Assembly (NCBI GenBank): GCA_037444075.1
Contig: JBBIND010000025.1
Location: forward strand, 1 to 48,803
Direction: 5' to 3'
From: JBBIND01 sp037444075
GTDB taxonomy: Bacteria; Acidobacteriota; Terriglobia; Bryobacterales; Bryobacteraceae
DNA length: 48,803 nucleotides
Shown: one piece after another, positions 43,502 to 48,803 of the stretch
Position numbering within the stretch: position 1 is the first letter of the stretch
Layout: every line of letters starts with the position of its first letter
Made by a program: the position numbers and the translations under genes
Notes under the pieces: model-generated
Seen by the model: only the letters and a program-made list of their open reading frames with translations
What the model was told of the DNA's origin: nothing
The model's database searches: none

Positions 43502-44238
43502 CGCGCGCCGGCGCCCGCGCTCCGGGTTCGGCATGCGAGGACTCGTCCGCGAATTGGGTGCGGTCCATGTTCGGAGGGGTAGCGCGGCGCTATGACCTGC
43601 TCAACCACCTGCTTTCGTTTCAAACGGACCGGTACTGGCGGGCACGCACCGCGCAGCGCTTGAAAGATACGCTGCATCGCGAAGAAGCGCTGGTGCTGGA
43701 TATCTGTTGCGGCACGGGCGACTTGCTGCTCGCCATGCAGAAATATCGCCGGGCGCCGGTCATGGGCAGCGATTTTTGCCGCCCGATGCTCGAGCTGGCG
43801 CGCCAGAAGATCGCCCGCCGCGGTGGAGCGGCTGTGCTGTTCGACGCCGACGCTCTGAAGCTGCCGCTGGCGGACGGGAGCCTGGATCTAATCACTGCCG
43901 CCTTCGGCTTCCGCAACCTGTCCAACTACCGCCAGGGATTGGAGGAGTTGCTGCGCGTGCTGAAACCCTCCGGCACAGCGGCCATCCTGGAGTTCTCGCA
44001 GCCTTCCAGCCGGTTGCTGGCAAGGCTCTACGCTTTCTACTCAGGGCGCGTCATTCCGCTGATAGGGGGGCTGGTTTCCGGCTCGCGCGCGGCTTACACC
44101 TATCTGCCGGATTCCGTGGAGAGGTTTCCGGGGGCGGAAGAACTGGCCGGCGCTATGCGCAGTGCAGGATTCCTAGATGTGCACTACGAGCGCATGACGG
44201 GCGGCATCGTGGCTTTGCACAGGGGGCGGAAAGGCTGA
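43498..44238 (+). CDS. menG: Menaquinone/ubiquinone C-methyltransferase (UbiE/MenG family)
   Basis: 246 residues. UbiE signatures: MFGGVARRYDLLNHLLS, SAM motif LDICCGTGDLL, TAAFGFRNLSNY (motif II) and LEFSQPSSR. It methylates demethylmenaquinone (or the benzoquinol ring). As the window suggests a menaquinone-type bacterium, menG is the more likely name than ubiE. The first 20 residues, before the core, are a poorly conserved extension. Confidence 0.94.
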   Translation: MTRAGARAPGSACEDSSANWVRSMFGGVARRYDLLNHLLSFQTDRYWRARTAQRLKDTLHREEALVLDICCGTGDLLLAMQKYRRAPVMGSDFCRPMLELARQKIARRGGAAVLFDADALKLPLADGSLDLITAAFGFRNLSNYRQGLEELLRVLKPSGTAAILEFSQPSSRLLARLYAFYSGRVIPLIGGLVSGSRAAYTYLPDSVERFPGAEELAGAMRSAGFLDVHYERMTGGIVALHRGRKG

Positions 44239-44256
44239 TCCGCCCCGCGCTGAGAT

Positions 44257-45192
44257 CTACTTCTCGGCGGCGTACTTCTTGTAGAGGGCGGCGATGCCGG
44301 CGCTTTCCGTATCGCCAGGGTGGATGATGACGCGGTAGCGGAAACGCCAGGTCTGGCCCGGTTCGAGCGTCAGGCCCCCGTCGCGCGTCTTGTCGCGGTA
44401 GAAATCGCGCTCGCCGAAGATGTTGGCTGCGAAGAGTCCGTAGGCGCGGCTGTGCCAGTAGGTGGGGTGCTTGGGGTTGGCCGGGTGGTCGAATATGGCC
44501 ACGCCGAGCTTCTCGCCTTCCAGTTCACCGCTGTAGTCCACCCACGGGCTGCGCTTGCCCCACACTTCTTTCTCGGTGGAAAGCCCTTCCGCGCTGATCA
44601 TCTTTCCGGTCTTGCGCTCTTCCAGCGGGACGGCCAGGCGGATGGCGAAGGTGCCCTCCTTGGTGTCGCCGAAATGGGCGCGCTCGATGCCGGTGAGGCG
44701 GATGTCCAAATCGATGATGCGCATGGCCGGGTGAGCGTGGAACACCATGGTGCGGGTTTCGGTGAGCAGCGGTTTCCCCTGCGGGTCGACCCAGTCAAAA
44801 GCGGCGGTAAGGGAGCCTGAACGCTTGCCGCTCTTGATGTCCACCACTTTCTTGGTGATCACCTTGCCCTTTTTGGGTCCTTGCTGGCCCTGCTCGTTGG
44901 CCCAGAAATCCAGCCCGTTCACATCACCGTGCGTGAACCAAAGGCCGCGGTGATGCACGTGGTCCCGGCTCTCACCGTCCACGATTTCCATTGGGAAGCG
45001 GCGCGTGACAATCTTGCCGGACGCCGACCGGAGCGGGTGCAGGTATGGCTTGGCAACGTCCGAGCCGATGAAAAAGGCGGTAAAGGGCTGCCCGTCGATA
45101 TCGACCATGATGCGGTCTGACCCCTGCGTGAGCCGGACCTGGCCGAAAGCCGGCAGGCAAGCCAGCACCAGAGCGGGAATAAGAGCTTTCAT
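44257..45192 (-). CDS. Secreted PmoA/DUF6807-family protein
   Basis: 311 residues with a signal peptide (MKALIPALVLACLPAFGQ). The family block HPLRSASGKIVTRRFP and then HVHHRGLWFTHGDVNGLDFW are characteristic of the 'methane oxygenase PmoA' Pfam family (DUF6807). Despite that name, these periplasmic proteins are beta-sandwich, probably carbohydrate-related, and not methane monooxygenases. Frequent in Acidobacteria and Planctomycetes. No operon partner; it is convergent with menG and divergent from tatA. Confidence 0.85.
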   Translation of the reverse strand: MKALIPALVLACLPAFGQVRLTQGSDRIMVDIDGQPFTAFFIGSDVAKPYLHPLRSASGKIVTRRFPMEIVDGESRDHVHHRGLWFTHGDVNGLDFWANEQGQQGPKKGKVITKKVVDIKSGKRSGSLTAAFDWVDPQGKPLLTETRTMVFHAHPAMRIIDLDIRLTGIERAHFGDTKEGTFAIRLAVPLEERKTGKMISAEGLSTEKEVWGKRSPWVDYSGELEGEKLGVAIFDHPANPKHPTYWHSRAYGLFAANIFGERDFYRDKTRDGGLTLEPGQTWRFRYRVIIHPGDTESAGIAALYKKYAAEK

Positions 45193-45303
45193 GTCCAAAA
45201 GTAAACCACACCGGCGGTGGGAGCCTCAACCTCCCCCGGAGGCGTGCCTGCCCCGAAATTCCTCCGCCCCGCGTCGAGGCGCAACACTGACGCCGATGCG
45301 TGG

Positions 45304-45333
45304 TTGACGCTCTTCAACAGCGCCCGGTATCAT
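45304..45333 (+). promoter_or_regulatory. Promoter of tatA
   Basis: TTGACG (45304-45309) and TATCAT (45328-45333) with 18 bp between: -35 5/6 and -10 4/6 consensus. Transcription would begin near 45340, giving a 26-base leader with AGGAGG at about 45352-45357 before ATG 45366. Confidence 0.65.
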
Positions 45334-45365
45334 GAAATTGATTCGCATTAGCAGGAGGTTTGTTC

Positions 45366-45860
45366 ATGGGTCCCCTGGGCTGGCAGGAAACGGTCTTTAT
45401 CTTTCTCCTGGCCCTGCTTATATTCGGCCCCAGAAAACTGCCTGAGATAGGCAAGACCATCGGCAAGGCAATAACGGAATTCCGGCGCGCCACGAGCGAG
45501 CTGAAATCGACGCTGGACCGGGAGATGAAGTCGATCGAGAGCGAGAACGAATCGCTGCGGCAGACCACCCAGCAATATACCAGCGAAATCAACAACAGCT
45601 ACTACGACTCTCCGGATTCCTACTACGACTCCAGCGCTTACGGTTACGGCTCCGAGAGCAGTTCCTACGGAAAGGCCGAGACCGCTACAGCTGAACCCTC
45701 CACCGCCAGCGCATCCGCAACTGAAGGCGCTGAGCCAACCGCCGCGGGCGATACCCCGAGCGAGCACGCTTCGCTGGGAGATGCCCCGGATCCCGGACCG
45801 GAAACACCGGAAACCGCCGATGAGCCGGCCGGCCGGGAATCACCCATAACGACAGGTTAG
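45366..45860 (+). CDS. tatA: Twin-arginine translocase pore subunit TatA/TatB, with Tyr-rich tail
   Basis: 164 residues; the start is fixed by AGGAGG 8 bases upstream. One N-terminal membrane helix (TVFIFLLALLIFG) and the FGP hinge at 20-22 with an amphipathic helix (PRKLPEIGKTIGKAITEFR). Then an unusual tail: coiled coil to 70, then Tyr-rich YTSEINNSYYDSPDSYYDSS and YGYGSESSSYG (at least eight Tyr in residues 71-101), and an acidic Ala/Glu/Pro tail to the end. Standard TatA is 60-90 residues. Followed by tatC 36 bp away. Exports folded proteins such as the aldo/keto reductase above. Confidence 0.93.
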   Translation: MGPLGWQETVFIFLLALLIFGPRKLPEIGKTIGKAITEFRRATSELKSTLDREMKSIESENESLRQTTQQYTSEINNSYYDSPDSYYDSSAYGYGSESSSYGKAETATAEPSTASASATEGAEPTAAGDTPSEHASLGDAPDPGPETPETADEPAGRESPITTG

Positions 45861-45896
45861 GCCGCCTCAGGGCCGGGGACGGGTTTCCGAGATTCA

Positions 45897-47084
45897 ATGA
45901 GTTCCGAAGAAGAAACCAGCGGCGGAGGGCATCCGCCGCCGGAAGATCAATCCGCCAGGCAGCCGTCTGAACCGGTGGGCGGCGCTGCCGCACAGCCGGG
46001 CACGCCCGAGCCGCCGCCAGAAGACTCTTACCAGCCTTTTGACGAGACCTACGGCTACGGTTACGATTCGGATTATTCCAGCGGCCCAAATGCGTCGGCT
46101 GGTTCCGGTTCGGAAACGGCGGCCGTGGCCGCGGTGGGCGGATCCGTGACGGCAGTTGCGCCTGCCAAACCGGCGGAAGAGGAAGAGGAGCAGGAGGACG
46201 GGGATGATGAGGGCATGCTGCGCATGTCCTTCATGGAGCACCTGGAGGAACTGCGCAGCCGGATCATCCGGGCGCTGCTCGGCATCGGGGTGGCGTTCCT
46301 GGTCAGCCTGATCTTCGCCAATGACCTCTGGCAGATTATCAGCGAACCGGCCGTGGATGCCTTGACCAACCTGGGGTACAAGGATCCGAAGCTCGCCCAA
46401 ATCAAGCCGATGGAGGCGTTTACCACGGTTTGGGTGAAACTGCCCATTCTGACGGCCATCTTCCTCGCCTCTCCATGGGTGCTCTATCAGGTGTGGGCTT
46501 TCGTCGCGCCCGGACTCTACAAACGCGAGAGGCGCTGGGCGGCGCCGTTCGTCATTTTCTCGGCCGGGCTGTTCATCATGGGCGGCTTGTTCGCCTATTA
46601 TGTGGCTTTTCGTTTCGGCCTGGAATTCCTGCTCGGCATCGGACGGAACATCAACATCCTGCCGTTGGTGTCCATCACCGAGTACTTTGATCTCTTTGTG
46701 AACGTCACCCTGGGCATCGGACTCGTGTTCCAATTGCCCGTTCTCATTTTCTTTCTCACACTGTTACGGATTGTCACGCCCAGATTCCTGCTTCGCAATG
46801 CCCGCTATGCGGTTCTGATCATCGTGATGCTGGCGGCTTTCATCACACCGACTCCGGACGTGGTGAACCTGATGCTGTTCTCGGTGCCGATGTGCCTGCT
46901 TTATTTCGTCGGCATTTTCGCCGGCTACCTGCTCACGCTGCACCGTGAAAAGCAGAGGTTCCCCTGGGGACTGGTGTTGGGCGTGCTGCTGCTACTGGCG
47001 ATGATTGTGGCCGGAGCGGGCTGGTTTGCAATTACCCGTTACGGATATAAGCTAGTACCTATTTGGCCTTTCCTAGTACGCTGA
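45897..47084 (+). CDS. tatC: Twin-arginine translocase TatC with Tyr-rich acidic N-terminal extension
   Basis: 395 residues, versus about 250-290 for most TatC. The core starts at about residue 107 (MLRMSFMEHLEELRSRIIRA) and has six helices with the conserved PxxxxxxxF/WAFVAPGLYKRERR loop and ending in a tail with an additional helix. The first 106 residues are low complexity: Pro/Gly/Glu, a Tyr patch at 51-60 (TYGYGYDSDY), then acidic (EEEEEQEDGDDEG). A Met at 107 could serve as an internal start of a normal-size TatC. The Tyr patch resembles the one in TatA. Confidence 0.94.
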   Translation: MSSEEETSGGGHPPPEDQSARQPSEPVGGAAAQPGTPEPPPEDSYQPFDETYGYGYDSDYSSGPNASAGSGSETAAVAAVGGSVTAVAPAKPAEEEEEQEDGDDEGMLRMSFMEHLEELRSRIIRALLGIGVAFLVSLIFANDLWQIISEPAVDALTNLGYKDPKLAQIKPMEAFTTVWVKLPILTAIFLASPWVLYQVWAFVAPGLYKRERRWAAPFVIFSAGLFIMGGLFAYYVAFRFGLEFLLGIGRNINILPLVSITEYFDLFVNVTLGIGLVFQLPVLIFFLTLLRIVTPRFLLRNARYAVLIIVMLAAFITPTPDVVNLMLFSVPMCLLYFVGIFAGYLLTLHREKQRFPWGLVLGVLLLLAMIVAGAGWFAITRYGYKLVPIWPFLVR

Positions 47085-47171
47085 AGGGGTAGAGTTCCAA
47101 AGAATCTCTTGCACTTAATTGGTTAGCATTAGCCAGTGCCCGTTGGTGCACCGGCTTGCAAGAGGTTGCGC

Positions 47172-47405
47172 ATGGACCTTGATAAAATCATCCGCGATTT
47201 GTACGAAGAAAAGAAACTGCTGGACGAGACGATAGAGCGCCTGGAAATGATGCTCCACGCAGGTTCGGGCTCGCGAGTTGTGCCTCCACGGCGCAGGGGT
47301 CGTAAGGGAATGACTGAGAATGAGCGGCGCGAAGTTTCCCAGAGGATGAAAGAATACTGGGCCCAACGGCGAAAAGAAGAACAAAGAAAAGACGACCCGG
47401 AATAG
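47172..47405 (+). CDS. Small coiled-coil protein with basic RGRKG motif
   Basis: 77 residues from ATG 47172. Residues 1-28 (MDLDKIIRDLYEEKKLLDET onward) form a charged, coiled-coil-like helix; a linker with Pro-rich RRRGRKGM (AT-hook-like GRK) is followed by a second basic helix ENERREVSQRMKEYWAQRRK. Proteins with this R-K-G-M-(T/S)-x-x-R-R-x-x-x-S-x-R-M-K-x-Y-W-A-x-R-R ending recur, from memory, in Acidobacteria; they may bind nucleic acid. Not a known family to me. An inverted repeat CTCTTGCA/TGCAAGAG flanks its leader (about 47105-47163). Confidence 0.6.
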   Translation: MDLDKIIRDLYEEKKLLDETIERLEMMLHAGSGSRVVPPRRRGRKGMTENERREVSQRMKEYWAQRRKEEQRKDDPE

Positions 47406-47408
47406 GGC

Positions 47409-48107
47409 TTAGGCCGAGGGTTGCTTCTCCACGGGTTCACGAAAGAACCACAGCCAGAAGTATTGCGAGCCCGCCCCGTGACGGTAGCGCGGCTCAAAAC
47501 CGCAGCGTTTCGCCAGAGCGACCACATCCTCATCCGAGAACGCCACTCCCAGCCAGGTATCGTCGGGCTTGGAATGCACGGTGACATTGCCCTGCACCTG
47601 GAACTTGAACAGGCCGCCCGGGCGGAGGACGCGATGCACCTCCCTGACGTAATTCTCAATCACCTCGCGGCTGGGGATGTGCTGAAAGACGATACAGGAA
47701 AAGGCGAAGTCCACACGAATGCCGCCGAGAACGGAGAGGTCCCTGCCGTTGTTGCAGTAGAGCCGGACGTTGGGCACTTCGGCCAAAGCCTGACGAGCCT
47801 GGGCGATCATCTCCTCGCTGATGTCCACGGCGTGCACGGTGCCGAACAATTCGGCCAAGGCCCTTGTAACGCGGCCGACGCCGCAGCCGATTTCGAGCAC
47901 TGACATCTGCTGGGGATCTTTGCCCTGGCAGATGTTGATCATGTCCGTCAGGATCTCCTCGGCGACGGTGCGCCGGCCGCTCGAAAAAAACTCGTCGTCA
48001 GTCCAGGATTCCTGGGCCGTGTTGACGTAGTAACGCGCGTTTCTGCGCGCGCGTTTGTTCCAATCCTGGCGCATCTTTTCGAGCAGCTTGTCGGGTGGTA
48101 AAGCCAT
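47409..48107 (-). CDS. Class I SAM-dependent methyltransferase
   Basis: 232 residues. Motif I VLEIGCGVGRVTRAL, then VHAVDISEEMIAQAR and the acidic ISEE loop, FAFSCIVFQHIPSRE (post-I) and LRPGGLFKFQVQG. Belongs to the methyltransferase 11 group; small-molecule substrate unknown. Convergent with the coiled-coil gene (4 bp) and divergent from tRNA-Ala. Confidence 0.87.
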   Translation of the reverse strand: MALPPDKLLEKMRQDWNKRARRNARYYVNTAQESWTDDEFFSSGRRTVAEEILTDMINICQGKDPQQMSVLEIGCGVGRVTRALAELFGTVHAVDISEEMIAQARQALAEVPNVRLYCNNGRDLSVLGGIRVDFAFSCIVFQHIPSREVIENYVREVHRVLRPGGLFKFQVQGNVTVHSKPDDTWLGVAFSDEDVVALAKRCGFEPRYRHGAGSQYFWLWFFREPVEKQPSA

Positions 48108-48129
48108 TCTCCACTATGTTAAGCCATGC

Positions 48130-48135
48130 TATAGT
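48130..48135 (+). promoter_or_regulatory. -10 box of tRNA-Ala
   Basis: TATAGT (48130-48135) ends 17 bases before the tRNA; a -35 candidate TTCTCC is 17 bp upstream at about 48107-48112 but weak, and overlaps the divergent methyltransferase start. Confidence 0.35.
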
Positions 48136-48152
48136 TGAATTGTTCGGCTCGT

Positions 48153-48228
48153 GGGCGGCTAGCTCAGCTGGGAGAGCACGGCGTTCGCAACGCCGGGGTC
48201 GTGGGTTCGAATCCCATGCCGTCCACCA
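48153..48228 (+). tRNA. tRNA-Ala, anticodon CGC
   Basis: 76 bases with encoded CCA. Acceptor stem GGGCGGC/GCCGTCC (one G-U), D arm GCTCAGCTGGGAGAGC, anticodon stem CGGCG/CGCCG with loop TTCGCAA, anticodon CGC (reads GCG), and T loop TTCGAAT. Discriminator A. The CGC form is one of the isoacceptors used in GC-rich bacteria. Confidence 0.97.
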
Positions 48229-48283
48229 TCCGAGATTTGCCCCCCTACGCCCAAGACGGGGCGGTTCCAATCCCAAACTTGAA

Positions 48284-48371
48284 GGACAGCTTTCGCTTGT
48301 CCACCTCGTAGGATAAGCTTCAGTGTCCATCTCGCAGGACATGAACCAGCATGTTTGTCTCCCGTAGGACA
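48284..48371 (+). repeat. Cluster of TGTCC...GGACA palindromic units
   Basis: GGACA-GCTTTCGCT-TGTCC (48284-48302) is followed by three imperfect copies of TGTCC(A/T)..CTCG..AGGACA: 48298-48315, 48324-48341 and 48356-48371. Each can fold into a small hairpin. They lie between tRNA-Ala and the 33-bp tandem repeats and code for nothing convincing. Confidence 0.6.
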
Positions 48372-48433
48372 CCCTTGCGTCACGTGCAGCCTGCTTGGGC
48401 TTAGCCCTTATTAACCCCTCGGAAAGCCCGTCA

Positions 48434-48565
48434 GCGCAAACTGAAGCTGACGCTACGTGCTGGCATGCGGAAACTGAAGTTTACGCCACGTGCCCGCAGG
48501 CGCAAACTGAAGTTTACGCCACATGCTGGCGCGCGGAAGCTGATGCTGATGCTACGTGTTGCCGG
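48434..48565 (+). repeat. Four 33-bp tandem repeats with an inner palindrome
   Basis: Copies at 48434-48466, 48467-48499, 48500-48532 and 48533-48565, head to tail without spacers. Each has GCG-x-AAACT-GA-AGTTT-x-CGC, an imperfect inverted repeat (clearest in copies 2 and 3), then CACGTGC or similar. Copies 2 and 3 are closest, copies 1 and 4 have drifted. Their translated 11-residue period (AQTEADATCWH and relatives) is an incidental consequence of 33 being divisible by three. Confidence 0.8.
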
Positions 48566-48628
48566 TGGTCCGCGGGGGGTGCGCCGGGAACGCGGGCTGG
48601 CCTTTAGCGGCGGGCGGTCTGGATTACA

Positions 48629-48803
48629 TCAGCCCTGCTGCTGGCTCTGAAAATAGCGAACCACCTCCATCAACAGGTCCGGGTCTTCCCGTTGGAGCCG
48701 GGAGAATATTTCCTGCACGGCGGATGGGTCGCGCATTACTTGAATGTCGAGGAAACGAACACGCGGACGACGCGGTCCGCGTCGGCGGAGTGTTGACTCA
48801 GGT
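48629..48803 (-). CDS. C-terminal part of a hypothetical protein, cut by the window edge
   Basis: Open on the minus strand from the window end to TGA at 48631-48629 (57 residues visible). It ends FLDIQVMRDPSAVQEIFSRL and so on to MEVVRYFQSQQQG, a charged helical stretch preceded by an Arg-rich segment. No motif is recognised; the upstream part lies outside the window. Confidence 0.45.
   Translation of the reverse strand, partial: PESTLRRRGPRRPRVRFLDIQVMRDPSAVQEIFSRLQREDPDLLMEVVRYFQSQQQG

Larger units (their letters stand above)
48229..48628. other. 400-bp repeat-rich intergenic region
   Basis: Apart from the two repeat groups listed separately, I find no promoter, terminator or gene here. 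A 70-codon TTG-started frame (48395-48607) runs through the tandem repeats but has no ribosome binding site and a repeat-derived protein, so it is not called. Confidence 0.6.

Noticed and set aside
44257..45192. Particulate methane monooxygenase subunit
   Set aside because: The Pfam name PmoA here is historical; the protein has a signal peptide, no membrane helices and the DUF6807 HHRGLWF block.
48434..48565. CRISPR array
   Set aside because: The 33-bp units are contiguous with no spacers and there are no cas genes.
48395..48607. A repeat-containing 70-aa gene
   Set aside because: TTG start with no ribosome binding site; its period comes from the DNA repeat.
1..48803. Prophage, IS or integrated plasmid
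   Set aside because: No integrase, transposase, capsid or partition genes were found; composition is even throughout.

Overview
The window is about 48.8 kb of GC-rich (roughly 60 %), densely coded bacterial chromosome. It holds ordinary housekeeping genes, short intergenic gaps, many ATGA start/stop overlaps and no phage, plasmid, IS or CRISPR signature. The gene mix (secreted GH36 alpha-galactosidase, Tat-exported aldo/keto reductase, a PmoA/DUF6807 family secreted protein, a Tyr-rich TatA, FN3 lipoprotein next to hslUV, REP-like palindromic tandem repeats) fits an Acidobacteriota of the Bryobacterales/Solibacter type. That assignment is inferred from content; there is no rRNA here to confirm it.

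Layout. 1-4.5 kb: alpha-galactosidase, aldo/keto reductase with a C-terminal FN3-like tail, DinB protein. 4.6-11.2 kb: a forward housekeeping run apt-ispE-prs-rplY-pth-rpsF-rpsR-rplI and a HEAT/SEC-C protein. 11.3-15 kb: a methyltransferase/epimerase pair and an acyl-CoA synthetase. 15.1-17.8 kb: an unlisted 36-residue membrane protein, a SET-domain methyltransferase, a CpaE-like ATPase whose start lies in a perfect hairpin, and a divergent LuxR-type response regulator. 17.8-25.3 kb: an AddA/AddB-like helicase-nuclease pair in which both proteins carry Fe-S nuclease cysteines, then a MEMO-AMMECR1 fusion. 25.3-27.9 kb: small genes around an intergenic region that appears to make a structured small RNA and to carry a long leader with a terminator-like hairpin. 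28-33.6 kb: a tightly coupled forward series STAS-phosphoesterase-prfB (with its +1 frameshift)-Sua5-LytS-type kinase-LytTR regulator. 33.6-42.4 kb: VOC protein, sugar nucleotidyltransferase, MFS transporter (possibly leaderless), a FAH/FN3-lipoprotein/hslU/hslV reverse run, nadB. 42.4-48.8 kb: aroB-menG/ubiE, PmoA-like protein, tatA-tatC with matching Tyr-rich extensions, a small basic coiled-coil protein, a methyltransferase, tRNA-Ala(CGC), and a repeat-rich tail.

Functional links. apt and prs share PRPP metabolism; rplY/pth/rpsF/rpsR/rplI form the usual ribosomal cluster; hslUV is one protease; aroB and menG feed chorismate and menaquinone; tatAC is one translocase, and the aldo/keto reductase looks like a Tat client. 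No single obvious new multi-gene system is present. The best candidates for something undescribed are the 26.1 kb small RNA with the neighbouring long-leader gene, the 36-aa membrane protein beside the SET gene, the hairpin-embedded start of the CpaE-like gene, the shared Tyr-rich Tat extensions, and the two palindromic repeat clusters after the tRNA.
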